A stretch of 64,000 nt of DNA, taken from assembly GCF_042651565.1 (NCBI RefSeq), contig NZ_JBHSDF010000003.1; one strand, written 5' to 3'. The notes below the pieces were generated by a model. That model was not told where the DNA came from, did no database searches, and worked only from the letters and a program-made list of their open reading frames with translations. Shown one piece after another: positions 16,926-25,984 of this stretch (the stretch's first letter is position 1; every line of letters begins with the position of its first letter). This DNA is from Salinispirillum marinum (GTDB lineage: Bacteria > Pseudomonadota > Gammaproteobacteria > Pseudomonadales > Natronospirillaceae). Made by a program: the position numbers and the translations under genes.

Positions 16926-17756
16926 ATGGTTTCATCGTTAACGTTGCGCGCCTTGCTGTTGTCGTTAGCACTGCTGGTGGTCTCATTAGGCGCTTGGGAG
17001 CTGGGCACGCAAAGCACAACCAGTACGGCGGAATTGTCGGAGTATGAAATGATGATGGGTGGCGGCGGGCAGCAAGCCCGCGTACCCCCACCGTCGGCCA
17101 TTTTCGTGCGCGCTGTGGAGGAGTTGTCAGACCCCTTCTATGACAATGGCCCGAACGACAAAGGCATCGGCACACAACTGGCCTATTCGTTGTACCGCGT
17201 GCTGACGGGCTATGCCATGGCGCTGGCTATAGCCCTGCCCATAGGCTTTGTGATTGGGATGTCGCCTTTGATGTACAAGGCCCTAAACCCCTTTATTCAG
17301 GTGTTACGACCCATCTCACCGCTGGCATGGATGCCGTTGGCACTGTTCATTATTCAAGATTCGGAGCGTTCGGCCATCTTTGTGATTTTCATCTGCTCGA
17401 TCTGGCCTATGTTGCTGAACACCGCTTTTGGTGTCGCCAACGTGCGGAAAGACTGGGTGAACGTGGCGCGTACTCATGAACTCAGCCCACTGCGCACCGC
17501 CATTACGGTGATTTTACCGGCGGCGGCACCCACCATTCTAACCGGTATGCGCATTTCCATTGGGATCGCTTGGTTGGTCATCGTGGCGGCGGAAATGCTC
17601 GTGGGTGGCACCGGCATCGGTTACTACGTCTGGAACGAGTGGAACAACCTTGATCTGGCCAGTGTGATCTTTTCCATTCTCATGATTGGTTTGGTTGGCA
17701 TGTTGTTGGACTTGGCGTTAGGCAAAGCACAGCGGCTGGTGGAATACCAGGAATAG
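16926..17756 (+). CDS. ABC transporter permease, NrtB/CynB family
   Basis: Inner-membrane channel subunit of the cyanate/nitrate-type importer. From ATG 16926 the protein has 276 residues with an N-terminal membrane anchor, a periplasmic segment rich in Gly and Met (about 40-75) and a five- to six-helix BPD-type core. The loop EAA-like region is at about 175-205 (NVARTHELSPLRTAITVILP). It starts 2 bp after the cynA stop and is followed 14 bp later by the ATPase. An upstream TTG at 16920 is less likely as start. Confidence 0.9.
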   Translation: MVSSLTLRALLLSLALLVVSLGAWELGTQSTTSTAELSEYEMMMGGGGQQARVPPPSAIFVRAVEELSDPFYDNGPNDKGIGTQLAYSLYRVLTGYAMALAIALPIGFVIGMSPLMYKALNPFIQVLRPISPLAWMPLALFIIQDSERSAIFVIFICSIWPMLLNTAFGVANVRKDWVNVARTHELSPLRTAITVILPAAAPTILTGMRISIGIAWLVIVAAEMLVGGTGIGYYVWNEWNNLDLASVIFSILMIGLVGMLLDLALGKAQRLVEYQE

Positions 17757-17770
17757 CGAGGAGATTTCCC

Positions 17771-18646
17771 ATGAAAAAGCCTTTTCTACAAGTAGAACAA
17801 CTGGCCAAACGCTTCCCTGATGGGAGCGGCGGTGCCTTGACGGTGTTTGATGAAGTGCAGTTCGCGCTCGATAAAGGCGAATTCGTGTGCATCATCGGCC
17901 ACTCCGGTTGTGGTAAGTCGACCATTTTGAATGTGCTGGCCGGGTTGGATGAAGCCTCCGATGGCCTAGTGTTGATGAACAACAAAGAGGTAAAAGGACC
18001 CAGCCTTGAGCGCGGCGTGGTATTTCAAAACTACAGCTTGTTACCGTGGATGACCACCCTCAACAACATCATGTTCGGGGTGCGAGCACGGTTCCCGAGT
18101 TGGACCAAAGAGCAAGTACGCGACCACAGTGCGCGTTACCTCAAAATGGTGGGTTTGGAGCATGCAATGCAGCGCAAGCCCTCGCAATTGTCCGGCGGCA
18201 TGCGACAACGGGTGAGTATCGCCCGGGCCTTTGCCACCCAGCCGGAACTGTTGCTCTTGGACGAACCCTTCGGCGCTCTGGATGCTCTTACCCGTGGGGT
18301 GATTCAGGACGAGCTGATAAAAATCTGGCAAGACACCCAGCAAACGGTGTTCATGATCACCCATGACGTGGATGAGGCCATTTTGTTGTCGGATCGAATT
18401 TTCCTGATGTCGAACGGCCCGCACGCCCGCATTGCGGAAAGTGTGCAGGTGAATATTCCACGCCCTCGAACGCGGGCGACCATTTTTCAGGATCCGGCTT
18501 ACACCCAAGTACGCAACTATCTTGTGGATTTCTTGGTTAATCGCAGCGGAACCGCTGGCCCACAAGCCGACGGCCGCCCGCATCAGGTTGACCCTACCCT
18601 GCAATCAGCGCCCAGCGCCAGCCGCATCAAGCCGGTGCTGGTCTAG
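17771..18646 (+). CDS. ABC transporter ATP-binding protein, NrtD/CynD family
   Basis: Energising subunit of the importer, 291 residues. Walker A is GHSGCGKST near 43-51, the Q-loop FQNYSLLPW near 80, the ABC signature LSGGMRQRVSIARA near 140 and Walker B LLLLDEPFGALD near 160, followed by the switch histidine in MITHDVDEA. The NrtD/SsuB/TauB group is indicated by the short length and the VDEAILLSDRI stretch. A poorly conserved tail of about 40 residues follows residue 250. ATG 17771 lies 14 bp after the permease gene; cyanase follows after 40 bp. Confidence 0.92.
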   Translation: MKKPFLQVEQLAKRFPDGSGGALTVFDEVQFALDKGEFVCIIGHSGCGKSTILNVLAGLDEASDGLVLMNNKEVKGPSLERGVVFQNYSLLPWMTTLNNIMFGVRARFPSWTKEQVRDHSARYLKMVGLEHAMQRKPSQLSGGMRQRVSIARAFATQPELLLLDEPFGALDALTRGVIQDELIKIWQDTQQTVFMITHDVDEAILLSDRIFLMSNGPHARIAESVQVNIPRPRTRATIFQDPAYTQVRNYLVDFLVNRSGTAGPQADGRPHQVDPTLQSAPSASRIKPVLV

Positions 18647-18686
18647 CCCATTTAATAAAACTGTGAATAACCGTGAGGAATTAACC

Positions 18687-19127
18687 ATGAACAAAGAATT
18701 GATGACGGCGCGCATTCTGGAAGCCAAAGTAATGAAAGGCTTAACGTGGGAGCATTTGGCCGAGGCCGTGGGCATGTCGCCCGTATGGACCACCTCTGCC
18801 TGCTTGGGCATGAACAGTATGACGGAAGATAAAGCCTTTATGCTGTGTGAAGCCTTGGGTTTGGACAAAGACGTCGCACAGGCCCTGCAAGTTTGCCCGC
18901 ATAAAGCGTGGGACAACGCTGTACCGCAAGACCCCTTGGTGTATCGGTTGTACGAAGTGGTGGGTGTGTACGGCGACACCTTAAAAGCGCTGATCCATGA
19001 GAAATTTGGCGATGGCATCATGAGTGCCATCGACTTCACCATGACCGTGGACAAAGAAGAAAACCCGGCGGGTGACCGCGTAGTACTGACGCTGAACGGG
19101 AAGTTCCTGCCGTATAAGGCTTGGTAG
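18687..19127 (+). CDS. cynS: Cyanate hydratase (cyanase)
   Basis: Decomposes cyanate with bicarbonate to ammonia and carbon dioxide, giving both detoxification and nitrogen supply. The 146-residue protein has the N-terminal helical POU-like domain (about 1-75) and the C-terminal catalytic fold. The catalytic triad of the family is present: Arg87 and Glu90 in VYRLYEVVGVYGD and Ser113 in IMSAIDF. The ATG at 18687 follows GAGGAA. It is the last gene of the regulator-controlled transport operon, which makes cyanate the likely transported substrate. No carbonic anhydrase (cynT) is adjacent. Confidence 0.97.
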   Translation: MNKELMTARILEAKVMKGLTWEHLAEAVGMSPVWTTSACLGMNSMTEDKAFMLCEALGLDKDVAQALQVCPHKAWDNAVPQDPLVYRLYEVVGVYGDTLKALIHEKFGDGIMSAIDFTMTVDKEENPAGDRVVLTLNGKFLPYKAW

Positions 19128-19219
19128 TTAGACTGCTTTTTCAGTGCTCTTTCATCCAATCATCGGCGGCAGGGATGCCGTCATTGGAAGCGGTTGCATC
19201 AAGCACTCAGGGCGAATCA

Positions 19220-19996
19220 TTAAGACGCGCTAATGTTTTCACCCGGTAGCCAGCGATGCAGCGTACCGAGTAAAACATCCAACGTTATCGCCAATAATCC
19301 AATCAAAATGGCTCCTTGCAGAATATAGGCATTGTTGCCGTTGACCAGACCGGAAATAATGGGATCGCCCAAAGTGCGGGCGCCCACGGTTGAACCAATG
19401 GCGGCGGTGGCGATACCGAAGGTCACGGTGGTGCGTACGCCGGCTAAAATTACCCGCGACGCCAAGGGCAGTTCCACGCGCCAGAGTATCTGGCTGGCCG
19501 ACAGACCCATCCCGCGTGCAGCTTCCAGTACCGCCGGGTTTACTCCGCTCAGTCCGGCTAGGCTGTTGCGTACAATGGGCAATAAACCATAGAGCAATAA
19601 CGCCACAATGGTGGCGTTATTGCCAAAGCCCAGTACGGGAACGGCCAACGCCAATACAGCAACAGGGGGCACGGTTTGGCCAATCGAAGCCACTTGGTTC
19701 ACCAAGGGCAAAAAATCACGCCCCCAAGGTCGGGTGACGACAATGGCAGCGCCGAGGCCCAACATCACCGAGCCCACGGTGGCAATGGCCACCAAGCGAA
19801 GATGTTGCCACAATAAATAGGCGAAGGTGTCGCGCTCGTAGATCACCGTGCGAGTATTCGGTTGCAGTTGTTGAAACCAGGGCTCCCAACCTGGCATAGA
19901 CCACACCACCCAAGCGAGGAGCAGCATCAAACTGACCGGAACCCATAGGGCTTGCAGGTTATGCTTGTTAGGCCATGGTTTTACAGACGCGAGCAT
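19220..19996 (-). CDS. yehW: Osmoprotectant ABC transporter permease, YehW/OpuCB type
   Basis: Smaller permease (258 residues) of a quaternary-amine/osmoprotectant importer. It has a membrane anchor near residue 15-35 and a BPD-type core of about five helices, with GQTVPPVAVLALAVP, LLYGLLPIVRNSLAG and the EAA loop AARGMGLSASQILWRVELP typical of OpuCB/YehW. It is the last gene of a minus-strand run in the same order as E. coli yehZ-yehY-yehX-yehW. The start codon touches the end of the ATPase gene. It is convergent with cynS across 92 bp that hold no clear terminator. Confidence 0.88.
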   Translation of the reverse strand: MLASVKPWPNKHNLQALWVPVSLMLLLAWVVWSMPGWEPWFQQLQPNTRTVIYERDTFAYLLWQHLRLVAIATVGSVMLGLGAAIVVTRPWGRDFLPLVNQVASIGQTVPPVAVLALAVPVLGFGNNATIVALLLYGLLPIVRNSLAGLSGVNPAVLEAARGMGLSASQILWRVELPLASRVILAGVRTTVTFGIATAAIGSTVGARTLGDPIISGLVNGNNAYILQGAILIGLLAITLDVLLGTLHRWLPGENISAS

Positions 19997-20944
19997 TTAG
20001 CGCTCCTTCGGCCGCAGCATGCGGTCGAGTCGAAGCTGTCCGATGAGCTCCTTCTGCGCGTTGACGACGTTCAGCCTGTCGGTACGGTGCCACAGCATGG
20101 CGGACATTGCGTCTTTGAGCGTTGCGGTAGCATCAATAGGTGGTGGGTTGTTCTGTCGGGACGATTCATCCAAGGTATCCATCAACGCCGTGACCAAGGT
20201 AAGGCTGGCCTGTTTCAAGCCACGATCGGCTTTTCCTAACAGATTTTCCACAAAGGCATTCGCCGGCTGTTCTAATACGTACCAAGGCTCGCCTTGTTGA
20301 ATAATCTTCCCTTGATCCATGATGACCAGACGGTTGGCCAATTTTAACGCTTCGTCAATATCGTGGGTGACAAAGACTATGGTCTTGCGCACGGCCTGTT
20401 GAATACGCAGCAGCTCGTCTTGCAGGTTCTCACGGGTGATGGGGTCAAGTGCGCCGAAGGGTTCATCCATCAACAGAATGTCCGGATCACCGGCCAACGC
20501 ACGCGCTACCCCTACCCGCTGTGCTTGTCCGCCCGACAACTGGTGCGGGTACTTGGTCCAGAACTCGGTGCGGTCTAGTCCGAGCAGCGCCAGTAGCTCT
20601 TCAATCCGGGCCTGGATCTTGGCTTTCGGCCAGCCTAAGAGTTGGGGAACCAAGCCTATGTTCTGTGCGACCGTCCAATGCGGAAACAGTCCAGTGCTTT
20701 GAATGGCATAACCGATACGGCGGCGTAACTGGACGGGGTCGAGGTCGGTTACTGCTGTACCGTCGATACGTATGTCTCCGGCACTGTGCGGAATCAGCCG
20801 GTTGATCATACGTAACGTGGTGGATTTGCCACAGCCGGAGGTGCCCACGAGCACACAGAGCTCGCCAGTTTCTATGGTCAGGTCAATGGCATCGACCGCT
20901 ACCGTCATGCCAAAGCGTTTGGTGACCTGTTGTAACTCAATCAT
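19997..20944 (-). CDS. yehX: Osmoprotectant ABC transporter ATP-binding protein, YehX/OpuCA type
   Basis: ATPase of the importer, 315 residues. Walker A GTSGCGKST is near 35-43, the signature LSGGQAQRVGVARAL near 138 and Walker B ILLMDEPFGALDP near 157, followed by VTHDIDEALKLANR. The C-terminal 60-80 residues resemble a single, reduced CBS-type regulatory domain (TATLKDAMSAMLWHRTDRL), as in the OpuCA group where CBS domains sense ionic strength. Its ATG overlaps the stop of the YehY-like permease by four bases. Confidence 0.9.
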   Translation of the reverse strand: MIELQQVTKRFGMTVAVDAIDLTIETGELCVLVGTSGCGKSTTLRMINRLIPHSAGDIRIDGTAVTDLDPVQLRRRIGYAIQSTGLFPHWTVAQNIGLVPQLLGWPKAKIQARIEELLALLGLDRTEFWTKYPHQLSGGQAQRVGVARALAGDPDILLMDEPFGALDPITRENLQDELLRIQQAVRKTIVFVTHDIDEALKLANRLVIMDQGKIIQQGEPWYVLEQPANAFVENLLGKADRGLKQASLTLVTALMDTLDESSRQNNPPPIDATATLKDAMSAMLWHRTDRLNVVNAQKELIGQLRLDRMLRPKER

Positions 20945-22107
20945 TGGTGTTGTCCTCTGCTGGTGAGGCGCGCCAGAGTGCTCAACAAGACATCAGCCAG
21001 AACGGCCAAAGCAATGGTAGGCAGTGCTCCGAGCAATACCAAATCCATGGCGGCTTGTCCTAGCCCCTGAAAAATAAACGTACCGAAACCGCCTGCGCCA
21101 ATTAAGGCCGCCACAGCGGTCAGACCAATAGCCTGCACGGTGGTGATGCGAATGCCTTCAATTATAACGGGCAAGGCCAACGGCAAGCGTACGCGCACAA
21201 ATATCTGTTGCGGGCTCATGCCCATGCCGCGTGCGGAGTCGAGCACGCTGGCATTAACTTCCTGCAAGGCTACGGTGGTGTTGCGGACCATCGGCAGTAG
21301 ACTGTAGGCGATTAACGCAATCATGGCCGGTGCCCAGCCAATGCCCCGAATACCTAAGGCTTGTAACCAAGGAAACTGCGCGGACAAAGCGCTCAATGGC
21401 GCAATCAACAAGCCGAACAACGCGAGGCTGGGGATGGTTTGAAAAAAATTGAGTACGGCGAACACGGCCTGTTGGGTGCGCGGCATGCGCAAAACCAGAG
21501 CGGTCAAACAGGCGCTGAACAGGGCACTGGCCCCGACCGCACCGAGCACCAAAAATAGGTGCGTACTGAACGCTTGGCGAAAAGGCCCGGCTTGCGTGCG
21601 GTATTCACGCACCAGCGCCAGACTGTCGAGCCAGCCCCAATGAAGACACAGCCCCCAAGCCAGCAGAATAACGCCGGTCGAGACGAGGGTGGCGAGCCGA
21701 CGCTGTGCTAGGCGACGATGCCCTTCCAAAGCGAGAAGCAGGGCGAAAAAGAGATTAAGCCAAAAACCGGCCGCCGGGGCGCTGCGGGCAAACGGCTGCG
21801 CGTCGGACACATACTGCTGACCAAACCAGCTGAGGCTGAAAGGCATTTGCACCAGTAACACCACCACCAACACATAGGGTACCGCTGGTGGTATGCGCGT
21901 TAGCCGACTGCACAACGCTATACCTGCCACTACCAAGATGATCAGACCGGCCCAACGTGTACCGAGTGCTGCCCATAAGCGATACCCTTCGCCTGCGACG
22001 ATGCGGTTGGCTTGAAAGGCTGCATAGTCGAAGGTTACCAGGCACAGCAGCATGACCACACACAAGGCGGGAATAACGGGTGAGGATGCAGAACTCTTAA
22101 CGGTCAT
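20941..22107 (-). CDS. yehY: Osmoprotectant ABC transporter permease, YehY type (large)
   Basis: Large permease of 388 residues, matching the E. coli YehY length of about 385. The N-terminal half adds several hydrophobic helices (about 10-165) to the standard permease core in the C-terminal half, which contains FFQTIPSLALFGLL, ALIAYSLLPMVRNT and DSARGMGMSPQQIFVRVRLP. A 13-bp perfect inverted repeat lies between this gene and the binding-protein gene upstream. It should form a heteromeric channel with the YehW-like permease. Confidence 0.88.
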   Translation of the reverse strand: MTVKSSASSPVIPALCVVMLLCLVTFDYAAFQANRIVAGEGYRLWAALGTRWAGLIILVVAGIALCSRLTRIPPAVPYVLVVVLLVQMPFSLSWFGQQYVSDAQPFARSAPAAGFWLNLFFALLLALEGHRRLAQRRLATLVSTGVILLAWGLCLHWGWLDSLALVREYRTQAGPFRQAFSTHLFLVLGAVGASALFSACLTALVLRMPRTQQAVFAVLNFFQTIPSLALFGLLIAPLSALSAQFPWLQALGIRGIGWAPAMIALIAYSLLPMVRNTTVALQEVNASVLDSARGMGMSPQQIFVRVRLPLALPVIIEGIRITTVQAIGLTAVAALIGAGGFGTFIFQGLGQAAMDLVLLGALPTIALAVLADVLLSTLARLTSRGQHQ

Positions 22108-22116
22108 GAAGCAACC

Positions 22117-22143
22117 TCAGGCAGGGCGCTGCGCCCTGCCTGA
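22117..22143. repeat. Perfect 13-bp inverted repeat between osmF and yehY
   Basis: TCAGGCAGGGCGC and its exact reverse complement flank a single T at 22130. In RNA this would fold into a strong GC-rich hairpin just after the osmF stop and ten bases before the yehY start. There is no U tract, so it looks less like a terminator than like an mRNA-stabilising or processing hairpin that would keep binding protein in excess over permease. That role is inference. Confidence 0.7.
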
Positions 22144-22152
22144 GCAAAACGC

Positions 22153-23067
22153 TTAACGCAGGCTGTTTAAATAGTCGCGGGCGACCTGTGCCGGATCGGC
22201 ACCGTTCACGGCCACATTACCGTTCAGGCGTTGCAGGACTTCCAGGCTGAGGCCAGCAAAGACAGGCTCCAGAATTTCCGCAATTTGCGGGTATTCAGCC
22301 AGAACTTCGGCACGAATCAGCGGTGCAGGTTGATAGACCGGCTGCACCCCCCGGGTATCTTCCAAGACCAGTAAATCCAACGCGGCCAAGCCGCCATCGG
22401 TGCCATACGTCATGGCGCCATTAACACCACTGGTTTGCTGCGCCGCAGCACGCATGGTGGCTGCCGTATTGCCGCCAGACAACACCAACAGTTGGTCTGC
22501 ACTCAGGTTGAACCCGTACGCGGCCTGAAAAGCTGGCAAGGCGCTGGCTGACTCAACAAACTCGGCACTGGCGGCAAATTTGAAGGTTCCACCGTTGGCA
22601 AGGTAGCGTGTTAAGTCATCCAGTGTGCGCAGGTTGTTGGCGCGCGCCACGTCACCTCGGACACTCATGGCCCAGGTATTGTTCGCATTGGCTGGTTGCA
22701 GCCAGATCAGGTTGTTGGCTTGGTAGTCCAGCTCTTGCACGCGCGCCCACGCGTCATCGGCATCTTTCCAAACAGCACTGTCGGCTTCATCAAAGAAAAA
22801 GGCCCCGTTACCGGTGTACTCTGGATAGAGGTCAATTTCGCCCGACGTAATAGCCGCCCGCATCACCGGGGTACCGCCCAATTGAATGCGATTGGTCGTG
22901 GGGATGCCCGCTGCTTCCAGCGATTGGATGATGATATGGCCTAAGACCGAGCCTTCGGTATCGATTTTGGAGGATACGACCACGGGGTCAGCGGCAAAGG
23001 TCATGGAACTGGTCAACAGCGTTAAGGTGGCGAATGCTGAGGTCAGCAATGGGGTTGATCTGGACAT
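22153..23067 (-). CDS. osmF: Osmoprotectant/quaternary-amine substrate-binding protein, OsmF (YehZ) type
   Basis: Periplasmic binding protein of 304 residues, the same length as E. coli YehZ/OsmF (305). It starts with a clear signal peptide ending near SSMTFAADP. The OpuAC-type fold is shown by SKIDTEGSVLGHIIIQSLEAAG (family start), SGEIDLYPEYTGNG and GADPAQVARDYL. The ligand is probably a betaine-like compound; exact specificity cannot be read from the sequence. It is first in the transporter run and 70 bp downstream of the sensor-like gene, so a promoter may lie in 23068-23137. Confidence 0.9.
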   Translation of the reverse strand: MSRSTPLLTSAFATLTLLTSSMTFAADPVVVSSKIDTEGSVLGHIIIQSLEAAGIPTTNRIQLGGTPVMRAAITSGEIDLYPEYTGNGAFFFDEADSAVWKDADDAWARVQELDYQANNLIWLQPANANNTWAMSVRGDVARANNLRTLDDLTRYLANGGTFKFAASAEFVESASALPAFQAAYGFNLSADQLLVLSGGNTAATMRAAAQQTSGVNGAMTYGTDGGLAALDLLVLEDTRGVQPVYQPAPLIRAEVLAEYPQIAEILEPVFAGLSLEVLQRLNGNVAVNGADPAQVARDYLNSLR

Positions 23068-23137
23068 GGTATGTCCCTCTTAGTTGTCGGTTTGGCTGAC
23101 CCAGTATAGGAGAGGCCTTCCGGTGAATAAAGTCGGG

Positions 23138-25108
23138 TTACGTGTCGTCTTGGTTTGTAGATGCGTTTAAGTCGAGAGAAAAGCGCACGCTGGTACCGGC
23201 ATTTTCAGCCGCTTGCACGCGCAAAGAGGCATCCAGGCGCCGCAGCAAGGTCAGCGCGATCGTCAGGCCTGAGCCCAACAAATGCTGTTGGTCGGCATTC
23301 GCCGTTTGGTTCCAAAACGCCTGCACGGCGCCTAAAAGCGCGTCATTCATGCCACTGCCGGAGTCTCGAACTTCAAAGGCACAACGAACGGAGTGCATGG
23401 TCGAGGCTTCCTGTTCCACCACCAGTTTTACGAATCCGGAGCTGGTGTGCTGAAACGCATTGTCCAGCAAGCGTTGACAGATAATGGTCAAGGCTTCGCC
23501 GGGTAGCTGTAATGTAGGTAAATCAGCCGCAGGACCCAAGGCTTCAGCGCGGAAGAATACCCGGGCTGATACATCTTGCTCCTCTACCCAGTCATTAAAT
23601 TGGGCCAGCCAATCGGTCAGGCGTTGGTGGGTCAGGACCGGGGCGTAGTCGTCCACCAATACCTGTTCGAGCTGACCTAAATCTTGAATGTAGCGTTGCC
23701 CCTCGTGGCTGGCTTGTACGGCTAAGTTCAGCAGTTCTTGGCGCTCTTCTGCCAAAACAGACTGTCGCAGCTGCCCCATGGACTGCTCGATGGTGGCAAA
23801 CCGTTGCGCTAAATTGCGCGTGAAAGCATAACGCCACGAGCGACCGGACTGTAAAGCACTGCGGTAGCGCGCCAGTTGTTCCCGCCCTTCGTCGACTTCA
23901 TCCTCGTAGCGCTGGGAGCGCACTTGTAAGTCATGCCACACTTGCTGCTCTCTCGTATGATACTGCCAGTACACGGCAAACGAATGAAAGCCGGTTATCA
24001 CAGAGAAAAATAAGAACAAGGTCAGCATATGGCTGTTGATCAGGTAAGGGCTAAACGCCATGTAGGCAAAAAACAGCCCGGACAGCAGTGCATAACCCCC
24101 CAACATCGTATGCAACGTTCGCATGCGCGGTAAGCGACGACTGCACAGGATCAGCGCCACGACCATACCAGCAAACCAAACCCAGAGAATGCTTAAAAAT
24201 AGGCCTTTTGGTGCCAGCAGCAAGAGTAAAGTGAGCGCGCCCACGCCGCCCAGTAAACCTGTATTCAACCAAGGCCGAACAGCCCGTGGCCAGCGTTCGC
24301 CGACAGCGCTGATCATGGAAGCCAGAATACCCAACGCTGTGGCGATTAGGGTGATGTACCAAACATGTTGCTGCCACCAGGGTTGATTTGGCCAAAGCCA
24401 CAACGCCCCAAGGCCGTACCAAAACCAAATATGAAGCGACCAAAGCAAGGCCGTTGCCGCCGTCCAGACGAAGGACCAATGGCCTTTAAGCAGGGTTTGT
24501 ACGAGATTAAAGAGGAACACGGCTAGGAGCAGGCCGGTCACCGTACCGACCGCCAGCATCTCTTGCTGTACATAACGTTGATAGCCACTTTCGGTGACCA
24601 GCATCATGGGATAGAACTGCCAATCGTCACTGGTGGCGGTAATGGATAGTGCGCTGGATTGCTGCCCCAAGGTCAACGGTAGAGCAAGATGATGGCTGAA
24701 CCAGGGGCGTGCTCGGGGTGTTTGGTAGTCCCCGGTCTGTACCGCGTCCTGACCATCGAGGCTAACGCGCACGATGTCCAGTGATGGGTTTCGGATCACC
24801 AGTAGCCAACGGGTTTCCGCACTGGTGTTGTGCAGCGTAGCGTGCCAGTGGTAAATGTCCGCTGAAAACCCCGCGTTCGGTACACCCGCGCCCGGCAGGC
24901 GCGGTTCCGAAGATGGCTCATTTACCCAGTCGGGGTGCCACGTGCCACCATCCAACCGATGTAAATCTACCCGTTCGACGTCTGGCGTTAGGTATACATC
25001 CGCATTGGCCGTCCAGGCCGACAATGCCAGCAATAGGAGGCAGGCTTTAGGTAAAATCCGCCGCCATGCGCTGTAAATCCGCCCATACCAAGGCATTATC
25101 TTTTTCAT
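23138..25108 (-). CDS. Membrane sensor with 7TM-DISM module and HATPase domain, no acceptor histidine seen
   Basis: A 656-residue membrane protein. It has a signal peptide (cleavage near TANADVY), an extracellular beta-sandwich sensor of the 7TMR-DISMED type (about 35-180), seven hydrophobic helices (about 185-385), a coiled coil and a C-terminal HATPase domain. The ATPase boxes are present: RLLDNAFQHT (N), VRDSGSGM (G1) and LLGSGLTIAL (G2). Where a dimerisation helix should carry SHExRTPL the sequence reads TRNLAQRFATIEQ, with no histidine. It may therefore act without autophosphorylation or use an atypical site. Its start overlaps the upstream hydrolase gene by 62 bp. No response regulator is adjacent. 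Confidence 0.75.
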   Translation of the reverse strand: MKKIMPWYGRIYSAWRRILPKACLLLLALSAWTANADVYLTPDVERVDLHRLDGGTWHPDWVNEPSSEPRLPGAGVPNAGFSADIYHWHATLHNTSAETRWLLVIRNPSLDIVRVSLDGQDAVQTGDYQTPRARPWFSHHLALPLTLGQQSSALSITATSDDWQFYPMMLVTESGYQRYVQQEMLAVGTVTGLLLAVFLFNLVQTLLKGHWSFVWTAATALLWSLHIWFWYGLGALWLWPNQPWWQQHVWYITLIATALGILASMISAVGERWPRAVRPWLNTGLLGGVGALTLLLLLAPKGLFLSILWVWFAGMVVALILCSRRLPRMRTLHTMLGGYALLSGLFFAYMAFSPYLINSHMLTLFLFFSVITGFHSFAVYWQYHTREQQVWHDLQVRSQRYEDEVDEGREQLARYRSALQSGRSWRYAFTRNLAQRFATIEQSMGQLRQSVLAEERQELLNLAVQASHEGQRYIQDLGQLEQVLVDDYAPVLTHQRLTDWLAQFNDWVEEQDVSARVFFRAEALGPAADLPTLQLPGEALTIICQRLLDNAFQHTSSGFVKLVVEQEASTMHSVRCAFEVRDSGSGMNDALLGAVQAFWNQTANADQQHLLGSGLTIALTLLRRLDASLRVQAAENAGTSVRFSLDLNASTNQDDT

Positions 25109-25928
25109 TCAGAATCTCATGGCGCAGGGTGGGGTAAAGTTTTAATTCGGCACTGTAGCCAAGGGCACGGAAGCGCTGCGTCAACTGGCGTGGGCCTTTG
25201 CCAAAGTGACCTACTGGGTCTCTGCCGCCCGCCAATAAAATACAGGTCAGTTCTTTGGGTAAGTTTTGGAGATGTGACTTACGCCCTAAGCGTTGCAATA
25301 CGGCGGAAAATTCATGCCAAAACCCCACGCTGCAGGGAAACCCGCAATACGGGTCAGCCTCGTAGGCATCGACGACGGCGGGGTCACCGCATACCCAGTC
25401 ATGCTCGGTACGGTTGGGCTTGAACGCCCTGTTAAACCGGCCAAAGGTAAGTTTTTGCAGTAACGCACTGCGGTGTGTCGGGCCATAAAGGCGCGCCAGC
25501 AAACCGCTCACCTGCCGTAACGCCAAGGTGTCGGCCGTCGGCGGCAAATCGGTTGCGGTCAGAATGAGGCCTTTCAATTGTGCTGGCAGTGAAAAGCGAC
25601 AGGCGTGATCCAGGACGGTAAACGAACCCATGCTATGCCCCATCAGCCACAGTGGCAGTGCAGGTGCTTGCTCTAGGGCGTAATCCAATACCCTCTGTAA
25701 GCGGTTGTTCATTGCCGCCCAGCCATCCTGACCCAAATCCCCTAAGGTATCGGCTTGTGGGCCATGGCCGGGATGGTCATAGGTCAGTACGTGCCAACCA
25801 TGCTGGTTGAGAAACGCGGCCATGGCGCCATATCGCCGATGATGTTCAGCCATACCATGACAGATCACCATCATGCCTTTGGGGGTTGCGCTGCTGGCGC
25901 TGTGCCACTGCCAATCAAAGCCTTTCAT
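25047..25928 (-). CDS. Alpha/beta hydrolase, monoacylglycerol-lipase-like
   Basis: Serine hydrolase of the Hydrolase_4 group, 293 residues from ATG 25928, which follows AAGGA at good spacing; a TTG at 25961 would add 11 residues. The oxyanion region VICHGMAEHHRRYG, the GHG stretch and the nucleophile elbow GHSMGS near residue 97 are typical of monoglyceride lipase/lysophospholipase-like proteins. A late aspartate (GGRDPVG) and histidine (LRHEILNE) complete the triad. No signal peptide is visible, so it should be cytoplasmic. The end overlaps the sensor gene start by 62 bp. Substrate is not known. Confidence 0.85.
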   Translation of the reverse strand: MKGFDWQWHSASSATPKGMMVICHGMAEHHRRYGAMAAFLNQHGWHVLTYDHPGHGPQADTLGDLGQDGWAAMNNRLQRVLDYALEQAPALPLWLMGHSMGSFTVLDHACRFSLPAQLKGLILTATDLPPTADTLALRQVSGLLARLYGPTHRSALLQKLTFGRFNRAFKPNRTEHDWVCGDPAVVDAYEADPYCGFPCSVGFWHEFSAVLQRLGRKSHLQNLPKELTCILLAGGRDPVGHFGKGPRQLTQRFRALGYSAELKLYPTLRHEILNEKDNALVWADLQRMAADFT

Positions 25929-25984
25929 GCGTTGTCCTTCATGAGAAGTCCTGTATTCCAATCGTCGGGGTTGCTATAGGCCCT

